A DNA stretch of 64,000 nt from Nitrospira sp. (lineage in GTDB: Bacteria > Nitrospirota > Nitrospiria > Nitrospirales > Nitrospiraceae). The position numbers were made by a program, and so were the translations under genes. Below the pieces are notes generated by a model, which ran no database searches, was not told where the DNA came from, and saw only the letters and a program-made list of their open reading frames with translations. Shown in pieces: positions 18,166 through 25,563 of this stretch. The stretch spans positions 227,476-291,475 of the forward strand of contig JARFXO010000007.1 of NCBI GenBank assembly GCA_029194665.1, read 5' to 3'. Every line of letters starts with the position of its first letter. The first letter of the stretch is position 1.

Positions 18166-18300
18166 AGCAGGCTGCGGAAAAACTCGATTACTGCACTTCG
18201 ACGGGCTCAGTGCGAACGGAAAAACTCAGTAAATTCAATGGCCGCTCCGTTCGTCCTGAGGCTCTCGAAGGATGAACGGAGGGTTTTTCCGCAACCTGCT
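18166..18300. repeat. MITE-like element with terminal inverted repeats
   Basis: 135 bp bounded by AGCAGGCTGCGGAAAAAC (18166-18183) and the inverse of AGCAGGTTGCGGAAAAAC (18283-18300), 17 of 18 matching. Inside is a second inverted pair around CGTTCGTCCTGAGG and GAAGGATGAACGG, the form of common REP sequences. No transposase frame. It lies in the gap between the divergent trypsin and patatin genes. Confidence 0.75.
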
Positions 18301-18468
18301 AAAAGTACGCAGCAGCGAAAAGAGGAGTGAAACAAAGTGGCAGAGAAAAACGGGAAAAGCAGACAACTCAGGCTGCTTTGTCTGAAAAACACGGAAAAGA
18401 GGAAGTAGGCGTCGTCCCGACGCTGCCGGCTTGACAGCCATTCACCCGGTCTGTACCTTCCTCATCCC

Positions 18469-19893
18469 ATGAAGTGGGCCGCTCTCTGTACACTGATCGT
18501 GCTGATCGCTCTTGTGAGCGTGATGTTCGGCGGCGAGTATGTGCGCCCCACCATGAACGAGCCGCTTCCCAAGTGGAATCCTGAGTACGGATATCGCTTC
18601 GCCAATCTTCCGCCCTCGTTGGAGGGCAGCACGGACAGTCTCTTTCTCGTGGCCTCCTTCTCCGGAGGCGGCGCGCGCGCGGCCGCCCTCTCCTACGGCG
18701 TGCTGCCGGAGTTGGCCCGGACGCCGATCGTCTGGGAAGGCTATCGGAAAACTCTCGCCGACGAACTCAGTATCATCAACGCGCTCTCAGGGGGCAGCTT
18801 CACTGCGGCCTATTATGCCCTCTATCACGATCGGATTTTTCGGGACTTTGAATCTCGCTTTCTGCGAAAGGATTGGGAAGATGAACTGCGCACGCGGATC
18901 TTACATTCTCCCGGCAATTGGTTGCGGCTCCTGTCTCCCTATTTCGGGCGGGCGCACATCTTTGCCGAACTCCTGGACAAAGAACTGTTCGATGGGGCGA
19001 CGTTCAATGATCTCGTCTCAAGCACTCAGCGGCCGATCGTCTTCATTCACGCCTCCGACATGGCCACCGTCTCGCGGTTCGAATTCAACCAGCGACAGTT
19101 CGACCTGATCTGCTCCGATCTCAGCAAGTTCCCGCTGGCGGTGGCGACCGCCGCATCGAGCGCCCTCCCTTTGGTTCTCAGCCCCATTTCGTTGAAGAAC
19201 TACGCCGGACAGTGCGGACTTGACCCGCCGGCATACCTGACCGAGACCAAGCGTACCTCCTGGGGTCGAAGGCGCGCCGCCGAGCTACGGTCATATTTTG
19301 ATTCCGAGAAGCGCCCGTACATCCATCTGTTGGACGGTGGACTGGCTGATAACCTCGGCATGCGCAATATGTTGGAACTCTCAGCCCTTGTGGAAGATCT
19401 CGACTCTACGTTCCAGATCCTCGGGGTGAAGAAGGTCCGAAAACTCGTGTTTCTGATGGTGAGCGCGGAGACCGATCCGAATCTGAGTCATTACCACCTG
19501 GATGAACTGCCCAGCCTCACACGGGTGTTGAATGCGTTGGTCGACATCCCGATCAACCGGTATTCCGACGACACCTTGGAGATGATGCACCAGGCCGTCA
19601 CGCAGTGGCAGGTACAACTTCGCCAGCGTGCCAGGACCGAGAAGAGCGTCTTCGCACCCGATGCGGATATCTACTTGATCGACGCGAGTTTGTCGGAGTT
19701 GGAAGACCCGGAAGAACTATCGCGCCTTATGAGCATTCCCACGAATCTGGCACTGACCGGTGCTCAAGTGGACGACCTGCTGCTGGCCGCTTCCAAACTC
19801 GTCAGGACCGACAAAGAATTTCAACGCCTCCTACGGGACCTGGAGACGGAAGCTGCAAAAACTCCATTGATCAGTCGGCGGACCACTCATTGA
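18469..19893 (+). CDS. Membrane-anchored patatin-like phospholipase
   Basis: 474 aa. One N-terminal membrane segment (residues 4-20) is followed by a patatin domain: FSGGGARAAALSYGVL (oxyanion loop), nucleophile Ser in ALSGGSFTAAY and catalytic Asp in LLDGGLADNLG. The long C-terminal extension (residues about 330-474) is helical and unassigned. It probably acts on phospholipids at the membrane. Its sequence differs strongly from the patatin at 2.6 kb. It overlaps the convergent flavoprotein gene by 7 bp. Confidence 0.9.
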   Translation: MKWAALCTLIVLIALVSVMFGGEYVRPTMNEPLPKWNPEYGYRFANLPPSLEGSTDSLFLVASFSGGGARAAALSYGVLPELARTPIVWEGYRKTLADELSIINALSGGSFTAAYYALYHDRIFRDFESRFLRKDWEDELRTRILHSPGNWLRLLSPYFGRAHIFAELLDKELFDGATFNDLVSSTQRPIVFIHASDMATVSRFEFNQRQFDLICSDLSKFPLAVATAASSALPLVLSPISLKNYAGQCGLDPPAYLTETKRTSWGRRRAAELRSYFDSEKRPYIHLLDGGLADNLGMRNMLELSALVEDLDSTFQILGVKKVRKLVFLMVSAETDPNLSHYHLDELPSLTRVLNALVDIPINRYSDDTLEMMHQAVTQWQVQLRQRARTEKSVFAPDADIYLIDASLSELEDPEELSRLMSIPTNLALTGAQVDDLLLAASKLVRTDKEFQRLLRDLETEAAKTPLISRRTTH

Positions 19894-20942
19894 GGCCGTC
19901 GCACGGCCCGGCGGGCCAGGGGATAGAGCAGCAGCCGGAGCACCGGCTTGGTGTAGATCTTCGACCAAAAGGCTCGCTGATTCCGTGCGCGGCTGCTGAG
20001 GCGCACGAGGAGGTCATACCCTGGTTGCCCCATGAATTCGTACCAGTAGCGATTGATCAGCGAGGTCCGCAGCTGACTGCCTAATGAAGTTCGGCACAAT
20101 CGATCGTACTGCGAACCTTCAATGATACTGCGAGCGGCGAGGTGGCCGGAGACCATCGCCTGTCTGATGCCGAAGCCGAACAGATAATCCTGTAATCCCG
20201 CCGCCTCGCCGACGTAGCGTCGCCGGCCACTGACCAACGGCCTGGTCAGGTCAAACGTGCCGTAGCCGCCAAAGTGTTGCACGTTGCGCATCGTGAGGCC
20301 CACGAGATCCTGAACACGGGTTATGGTTCGCTCCAGACAGGCCTTGCCCGCTGAAAACTGATCGTAGAGCACCGTGGCCAACGTGCCTCGTCCCTCCGCG
20401 ACCAGCAGGTAGGCATAGCCCTTGGGGGCGAGCCGGTTATCCAGCAGCACGGCCGCCTGCTCATGCATGTCGGTGTCGAAGACACAGCCGACGGCGATCG
20501 CGCAAGCCTGGCGGGGTCCCATCGCGACAATGTCTGTTTCTGTTTCCGTCGCAACACTCTCAAAGCGTATATCCACTCCGAGATCGAGCGCCTGCCGCTT
20601 CAGCGCGCTGTCCAGAGAACCGGGCTTCGCGCCTCGTCGAATCAGGTAGGCATGGGGTTCTGCAAACGTCACGTGCGCGGCGCTGCGCGGGCCGTACGAC
20701 GATAAGCGGGTGATCGGTCGGCAGTAAAAGTCAGGCTGGATTCCGAGTCGGCGAATCGTGTCCAGGGTATCTTCTTCCGAGGTCCAGTTCTCCAACGCCT
20801 GATAATCTTCGCAGAACCGCATGCCCACGTCCGGCCGGCGCTCGTGCACGACGACCTGCTGCCCTGCACGGGCCAAGGTGATCGCAGCGGTTAAGCCGGC
20901 GGGACCGGCTCCTGCGATAGAGATGGGCTGAGACTGCTGCAT
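19887..20942 (-). CDS. FAD-dependent oxidoreductase, geranylgeranyl reductase family
   Basis: 351 aa. An N-terminal Rossmann FAD motif (IAGAGPAGLTAAITLARAG) with the Glu of VVVHERRPDVG, a middle substrate-binding part, and the second FAD motif (RRYVGEAAGLQDYLFGFGI). These are features of the geranylgeranyl reductase branch of the PHBH-type flavoproteins, which reduce isoprenoid chains or related lipids. The true substrate is unknown. There is no Shine-Dalgarno sequence; instead a near-perfect promoter ends eight bases before the ATG, so the mRNA may be leaderless. Confidence 0.88.
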   Translation of the reverse strand: MQQSQPISIAGAGPAGLTAAITLARAGQQVVVHERRPDVGMRFCEDYQALENWTSEEDTLDTIRRLGIQPDFYCRPITRLSSYGPRSAAHVTFAEPHAYLIRRGAKPGSLDSALKRQALDLGVDIRFESVATETETDIVAMGPRQACAIAVGCVFDTDMHEQAAVLLDNRLAPKGYAYLLVAEGRGTLATVLYDQFSAGKACLERTITRVQDLVGLTMRNVQHFGGYGTFDLTRPLVSGRRRYVGEAAGLQDYLFGFGIRQAMVSGHLAARSIIEGSQYDRLCRTSLGSQLRTSLINRYWYEFMGQPGYDLLVRLSSRARNQRAFWSKIYTKPVLRLLLYPLARRAVRRPQ

Positions 20943-20950
20943 GGCGGAGG

Positions 20951-20979
20951 ATTATAGGCAGCCCTGGGCCTGACGTAAA
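20951..20979 (-). promoter_or_regulatory. Predicted promoter for a leaderless transcript of the flavoprotein gene
   Basis: On the minus strand TTTACG (20979-20974), a 17-base spacer and a perfect TATAAT (20956-20951) precede the ATG (20942) by eight bases, which places transcription start at or next to the A of the start codon. No ribosome-binding site is present. Confidence 0.55.
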
Positions 20980-21060
20980 CGAAATGTGAGAGCAGATGAA
21001 AATCCAAGGAAAGTTCGATGGAGAATTGACTTCGATCCGTGCAAGCGCCAGGATGGACTT

Positions 21061-22074
21061 ATGCGCCAAATTGCCAATCCTCCAAACCCATTTGAGTCGC
21101 ACCATCGGGACCTGCTTGAACCGGCCGGCCCAGCCAAGCTGACAGTCTATGCGGACGACAGTCGGGAGATTTTAAGCCGTAACGAGAGCCCGGATTTACC
21201 TTTTCGATGGAGCGTGAATCCCTATCGAGGCTGCTTCCATGCCTGTGCCTATTGTTACGCGCGTCCTTCGCATGAGTATTGGGGATTCGGCGCCGGAACC
21301 GATTTCGAGAGCAAGATCGTGGTGAAGGAGGATGCACCGCAGCTGCTGCGGCGTGCCTTTGACAAGCCGTCCTGGCATGGAGAACTGATTGTGTTTTCTG
21401 GTAACACGGACTGTTACCAACCGCTTGAGGCAGAGTACGGATTGACCCGTGCCTGTTTGGAGGTCTGCGCGGATTATCGGAACCCTGTCGGTATCATCAC
21501 AAAAGGCGCATTGATTCTTCGTGATCTGGACCTGTTGCTTCGGTTGCGCCGGGAAGCTTCGGTACTGGTGTATTTCAGTATTCCCTTCGCCTCGGACGAT
21601 ACGGCTCGCAAGGTGGAACCGCATGCGCCCTCGATCACGAAGCGGTTCTCGGCCATGAAGGCAGTTGCCGACGCCGGCATTCCGACAGGAATTTCCATTG
21701 CCCCTGTCATTCCCGGTCTTAATGATGATGATATTCCCTCCTTGCTGGATCGCGCCTATTGTGCCGGATCCCGTACTGCTACATATAACTTGGTGAGATT
21801 ATCCGGCAGCCTGGAGCCGGTGTTCTTGGAACGGATGCAGGAGGCCTTTCCCGAACGGATCGGAAAGATCACCCATCGGCTCCGTGAGGTCAGGGGCGGG
21901 ACGTTGTCCGAGAGCCGATTTTTCAAGCGGCAGGCCGGACAGGGACCCTATTGGGAGCTGATCGAGCAGTTATTCGCTCTTGCGAAACGGAGGGTGGGAT
22001 TTCCTGAAGATGACATGACCATCATCCCTCAAACGTTTCGACGTCCAGGCGCTCAACAGATGTCGCTGTTTTGA
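21061..22074 (+). CDS. Radical SAM protein, PA0069/Rv2578c family
   Basis: 337 aa. The iron-sulfur motif is C58-x3-C62-x2-C65 (RGCFHACAYCYAR), followed by HEYWGFGAGTDFESKI and VIFSGNTDCYQPLE-type segments typical of the PA0069 family, which is related to spore photoproduct lyase. Function is unproven; DNA or nucleotide repair has been suggested for the group. The ATG at 21061 was chosen because the family-like N-terminus (NPPNPFE) starts there and AGGA lies upstream; an in-frame GTG at 20986 has no site. The rhodanese gene follows after 16 bp. Confidence 0.88.
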   Translation: MRQIANPPNPFESHHRDLLEPAGPAKLTVYADDSREILSRNESPDLPFRWSVNPYRGCFHACAYCYARPSHEYWGFGAGTDFESKIVVKEDAPQLLRRAFDKPSWHGELIVFSGNTDCYQPLEAEYGLTRACLEVCADYRNPVGIITKGALILRDLDLLLRLRREASVLVYFSIPFASDDTARKVEPHAPSITKRFSAMKAVADAGIPTGISIAPVIPGLNDDDIPSLLDRAYCAGSRTATYNLVRLSGSLEPVFLERMQEAFPERIGKITHRLREVRGGTLSESRFFKRQAGQGPYWELIEQLFALAKRRVGFPEDDMTIIPQTFRRPGAQQMSLF

Positions 22075-22090
22075 AGAAAGCAGAGGAGAC

Positions 22091-22456
22091 ATGAAACATA
22101 ATCCGGGGTTCTTACAACTTGTCGAACAGGCGAAACGACGCGTCAAGGAGTGTGGCGTGGCCGAGGTGAAGGCTCGTCTCGACCGGGGCGAGCGGTTCCA
22201 TTTCATCGATGTTCGGGAGGATCACGAATTCGCCAAGGACCATGCTCGAGGCGCTCGACATCTTGGGAAGGGGATTATTGAGCGGGATATCGAGTCGGTG
22301 GTTCCTGATAAGCAGGACTCAGTCGTGCTCTATTGTGGCGGCGGCTATCGGTCGGCGCTGGCAGCTGATGCGTTGCAGCAGATGGGGTATGAGAATGTGC
22401 TCTCTATGGATGGAGGGATCAGCGCATGGCGGGAGGCAGGGTACCCGTTGGAATAG
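22091..22456 (+). CDS. Rhodanese-domain sulfurtransferase
   Basis: 121 aa single-domain rhodanese: FIDVREDHEF, then the active-site loop YCGGGYRSAL with the catalytic Cys, and the terminal GGISAWREAGYP. It transfers sulfane sulfur to cyanide or thiol acceptors in vitro; the cellular partner is unknown. GAGGAG precedes the ATG. It is probably co-transcribed with the radical SAM gene and converges on the skp-like gene 18 bp away. Confidence 0.93.
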   Translation: MKHNPGFLQLVEQAKRRVKECGVAEVKARLDRGERFHFIDVREDHEFAKDHARGARHLGKGIIERDIESVVPDKQDSVVLYCGGGYRSALAADALQQMGYENVLSMDGGISAWREAGYPLE

Positions 22457-22474
22457 CTTGAGTGCCGTCCCAGG

Positions 22475-23023
22475 TTACTTGTTCACTCGATCGAACTCCT
22501 TTATCACCTGCTCGGTCAGATCGATTGTGTCCTTACTGTAGATCACGATCTTGACGGTCTGCTCGCTGCCTTTATCCACCACGAGCGCGACTCCTCCTTT
22601 TTCAGCGACCGTTTGTGTCGCAACGGAGATTTTCTTCATGTACTCGTCCACCAGCTCCTTCTGTTTCTTCTGGAGCTCCATGTTGAATTCCTGCGCACGC
22701 TTCTGAAAATCCTGGACCTTCGTTCGGAACTGGCCTTCCTTCTCTTTCTTTTCGGCGTCACTCCACTTGGGAGCTTGTTCCTTCAGTTGCTTTTCGTAAT
22801 TGCGGAGGTCGTCCTCATCCTTCGCCAGAAGCTTCTGCCTGGTCGAGACATATTCTTTCAGTCCGTCTAGCGCTCGCTTCCCTGCCTTGGATTTTTCTAA
22901 GACGGACTGGGGGTCCACCACCCCCATCTTAAATTCCGCGGCTTGGATGGATGTCGCTGAGAGCGGAACAAGGAGAGCGAGCAGCACCGTCGGCAACAGG
23001 GTTTGCAAAGCAGGAATACGCAT
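22475..23023 (-). CDS. OmpH/Skp family periplasmic chaperone
   Basis: 182 aa. A signal peptide (cleavage near IQA-AEF), then MGVVDPQSVLEKSKAGKRAL as in Skp, a long highly charged coiled-coil (about residues 55-140, the tentacles of the trimer) and a C-terminal beta part (VALVVDKGSEQT). Skp holds unfolded outer-membrane proteins in the periplasm. Usually the gene sits by bamA; here it stands alone, so a specialised paralogue is possible. Confidence 0.9.
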   Translation of the reverse strand: MRIPALQTLLPTVLLALLVPLSATSIQAAEFKMGVVDPQSVLEKSKAGKRALDGLKEYVSTRQKLLAKDEDDLRNYEKQLKEQAPKWSDAEKKEKEGQFRTKVQDFQKRAQEFNMELQKKQKELVDEYMKKISVATQTVAEKGGVALVVDKGSEQTVKIVIYSKDTIDLTEQVIKEFDRVNK

Positions 23024-23106
23024 ATCGTCTCTTGGGCCTCCTGACCTGAATGAGGGAACCGCGGCAGAATAACCGCGCCTAGTGGGTCTGTCAAGCGATC
23101 AGATGA

Positions 23107-23517
23107 CTACCATGTATCAAAGGTGATCGACTCTTCTGCGATCCAGACCTCGACGCCATACTGCCATTTCAGGCGTCGCGCGACTGCTCTCATGGCGTGC
23201 TCATCCGCGTGCTTTGGATCGAAGGGATTCTGGATTTTCTGTATCTTTTCCTTTTTGAACGGAAGGGGATACCCAAGGTCCTTCATGGCGAGCGCCAAGA
23301 TGTTCAGCTGAAAAACGCGTGGCGTTTGATTCAGTTCTACCAATACGACTTCCCCCGAACCATCTGAAGCGCGATGCGTTTGGAACAATTCAATCACCCG
23401 GCCTTTCAATTGGGAGCGTTGAAGGTCCGTGAGTTCTGGAAGAGCCAGTTCTACCAAGAGCGCGTTGGTGGCGCCATTGAACGACGGCATGTCCAGAAGC
23501 CTGCTTAGAAATCCCAT
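23107..23517 (-). CDS. Hypothetical protein
   Basis: 136 aa, soluble, no signal peptide and no recognised domain. The composition is normal for a folded protein, with a hydrophobic N-terminal helix (FNGATNALLVELALPELTD) and a C-terminal part with DPKHADEHAMRAVARRLKWQ. The ATG is preceded by GAGGA with six bases of spacing, supporting a real gene. It lies 84 bp upstream of the skp-like gene on the same strand and may be co-transcribed with it. Confidence 0.7.
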   Translation of the reverse strand: MGFLSRLLDMPSFNGATNALLVELALPELTDLQRSQLKGRVIELFQTHRASDGSGEVVLVELNQTPRVFQLNILALAMKDLGYPLPFKKEKIQKIQNPFDPKHADEHAMRAVARRLKWQYGVEVWIAEESITFDTW

Positions 23518-23770
23518 CGGAATCCTCGCTGCAAGATCGTGAAGCTGTGATAGGGCGGCTTGTCCGTCCGACGAAGCGGCTAGGATTCAGCGAGTGTACT
23601 GAAACGGGCGGCGATTTTCCAGACTGCAAGAAGAGGGGGATGGTGAGCCTTGCAGCAGCTTCTATCGCTGATACCGAATTGTTTTCGGGTGTTCACGTAC
23701 GCAATCCGCGGAGGCGATCCCAGCAGCCGCGTGAGCTTACGATGGAGAGGGGAGCTGGATCTGCTAGAGG

Positions 23771-23947
23771 TCAGGCTGCCTTACTACCCTTTAGGGCTCT
23801 CACTAGGGTGAGGTCAGAGTTCAGGTGAGAAAGGTTGGAGTGCAGGCTTTCGAACGACTCTGCCTCTTCCCAGTAATCGGGTTGGTCTTGCAGGTAGCCT
23901 AACCACTGCTGCTCATCCTCCAAGTAGTAATAGTTGATCACTTTCAC
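23771..23947 (-). CDS. Small HicB-like antitoxin-type protein
   Basis: 58 aa from a GTG start at 23947 with a very strong ribosome-binding site (GAGGAGGGAG). The sequence begins KVINYYYLEDEQQWLGYLQD and continues QPDYWEEAESFESLHSNLSH, the pattern of the short HicB-type fold (Y-x-ED, W-x-GYL, P-D-YW, a T/S-x-E-x-L helix). No HicA-like toxin is adjacent, so it is an orphan or a survivor of a broken pair. It starts 21 bp after the PIN-like remnant at 23968. The family call rests on pattern only. Confidence 0.65.
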   Translation of the reverse strand: MKVINYYYLEDEQQWLGYLQDQPDYWEEAESFESLHSNLSHLNSDLTLVRALKGSKAA

Positions 23948-23967
23948 GGAGCTCCCTCCTCAGCAGA

Positions 23968-24273
23968 TTAAAGCGGCCGAAACAATGAAAGGGAACGGGA
24001 ATCTTTGGTGAGAACACCCGCAAGGTTTGTACCAAAGACCACAGGAAAGGTCAGTGCTGATTTTTCATAAACATACAAAGGCGGAAGGCTTGGGGCACGA
24101 GATCGAGTAAGAGAACTGTATCTGAAACGATTTGGGCCCTGTATCAAAAGAGATTCTAACTGGTCATCAGGATCACGAATGGGAATGGGTAAGGGTTTCC
24201 TGGGTTTTGGAACGATCTGTTCGTCGCGGAGCTCCGCTTCGATGGCATCAATGATTTCTACCGAGGCTTGGAA
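23968..24273 (-). pseudogene. Remnant of a PIN-domain toxin-like gene
   Basis: An open stretch of 101 codons without a usable start, preceded in frame by TAG at 24276-24274. It reads EIIDAIEAELRDEQIVPKPR followed by KPLPIPIRDPDDQLESLLIQ. The RDPDD motif after a proline-rich segment is typical of the PIN-family toxin C-terminus. A different frame upstream (about 24280-24345) reads GGLSAPARKAGW, like the N-terminal part of such proteins. It looks like a deletion/frameshift relic next to a HicB-like gene. Confidence 0.45.
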
Positions 24274-24900
24274 CTAGGGTTTCCACTCATCGTGACTCTA
24301 TCCTCTCCAACCATCCAGCTTTCCTTGCTGGAGCTGACAGTCCACCGAGAACATTTCTATGGTGGCAGAAGCGGACATTATCACCGTGGGATTACACTCT
24401 CGCCTGCCCGCGTCAACCAAGTGCAGCTCTGCCAGTCACAGTTCGTAGGCGTTGTAAGCATGAATTCCAACGGAGTGGGGGGATCAATAAAACCGATGAC
24501 TAAATGTGTGAGATGCTGCACATGGTCCACTGTGCGGATATGCTTTTTGTTGTGCAGGAGCCTGTAGAACCGAGCCGTTTCGTCAGGCTTTTGTTTGGTG
24601 CGAGGTTTGCAATGTTTACTGAGTAAATTTAAGCGGTGATGGAGTTCACCAAGAACCGTCCTCTCCACCGAGGGGAACGATGACTCCTACCTGACATCAT
24701 CTGGTAGGAGTTTTTTATGGGCACCCTCGGTCGAGCCCTTTCCGCTTTTTCCTTTCCCCTTTCATTCGTACATTCTCCAGAGAGACGCAGCTCCGTTCTG
24801 CAGTCTCACGTCATCACGCCATTTCTGTCTGCACCAATGCAATCGATGTCGTTTTCCCCTGTAGGTCATTCCAAGTTTCTTTCCAAAGAAGGAGGTTCTC
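24274..24900. other. Intergenic region, probably decayed sequence
   Basis: Short frames occur on both strands, but none has a ribosome-binding site, domain pattern or plausible composition. The only firm element is the terminator at 24683-24716. An AAGGAGG at 24889-24895 serves the next gene. Confidence 0.5.
24683..24716 (+). terminator. Strong intrinsic terminator with no assigned upstream gene
   Basis: ACTCCTACC (24683-24691) pairs with GGTAGGAGT (24703-24711), nine perfect base pairs with an 11-base loop, followed by TTTTTT. It is a textbook Rho-independent terminator on the plus strand, but no convincing plus-strand gene lies upstream, so it may end an unrecognised small RNA. Confidence 0.85.
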
Positions 24901-25302
24901 ATGAAAGCTGTAGCCAAAATGGTTTGTACCGTCGCGTGCGGCTTTGTGTTGACTGTTGGCCTGTCAGATCAGACCACGTGGGCTGGAGACGAAACAAACG
25001 TCTCCCGTTCTGCTCAACGAATCGGCGGACAGGCCGGGCTGCCGTACGATCACGTCAAACAGGAGTTCGCGCCTGTCCAAGCTGAAGAACGGATTGGAGG
25101 GCAAGCTGGACAACCCTACGATCATCCTGAACAAGCACAGGTCCAAGCTGAAGAAGGAGTAGAGGGACAGGCCGGGGCACGAATCGGCGGACAGGCCGGG
25201 CGCCCCTACGATCATGTCAAACACCAACAGGCGTCTGTTCTACCTGAAGGACGAAGAGGGAGCAGGCCGGAGGGAACTATGGTCTCATCCAAACTAGAGT
25301 AG
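24901..25302 (+). CDS. Small secreted protein with RIGGQAG repeats
   Basis: 133 aa. A signal peptide (cleavage near TTWA-GDE) is followed by three copies of RIGGQAGxPYDH at residues 40, 64 and 94, with a degenerate half copy (GVEGQAGA) before the third, linked by Gln/Glu-rich spacers (VQAEE). No known family. ATG 24901 has AAGGAGG five bases upstream, so it is very probably expressed. The periodic motif suggests a periplasmic or surface binding repeat; function unknown. Confidence 0.8.
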   Translation: MKAVAKMVCTVACGFVLTVGLSDQTTWAGDETNVSRSAQRIGGQAGLPYDHVKQEFAPVQAEERIGGQAGQPYDHPEQAQVQAEEGVEGQAGARIGGQAGRPYDHVKHQQASVLPEGRRGSRPEGTMVSSKLE

Positions 25303-25563
25303 CGGCCTCGCTGCCACGAGTCCTGTAGGCCCTGAGTGTTGGCGCAGGGGACGTCAGATTTTCGCCGGTAAGATGAAGCGTCGAGGAGCCTGCCTGTGTG
25401 CCGCTGTGGCGGCATGGGCGCGACCAGAGATGGTGGCGACATGGCAGGCTAAAACCATAGTCGATGCGACAACGGAACTGCGTTTGACCATGCGGAGCAT
25501 GGAAGAGGAGAGCCGGTCAGTGCCGAGGTGCGAAGCCACTCAAAATAAGTCCGGAGCAGTGCG

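Noticed and set aside
18130..18330. 66-codon frame reading LRLSKDERRVF
   Set aside because: It is the translation of the repeat element at 18166, a pattern often misannotated as a protein.
24268..24668. Frames of about 95 codons on both strands
   Set aside because: No ribosome-binding site, no recognisable domain, and they overlap each other in decayed DNA.
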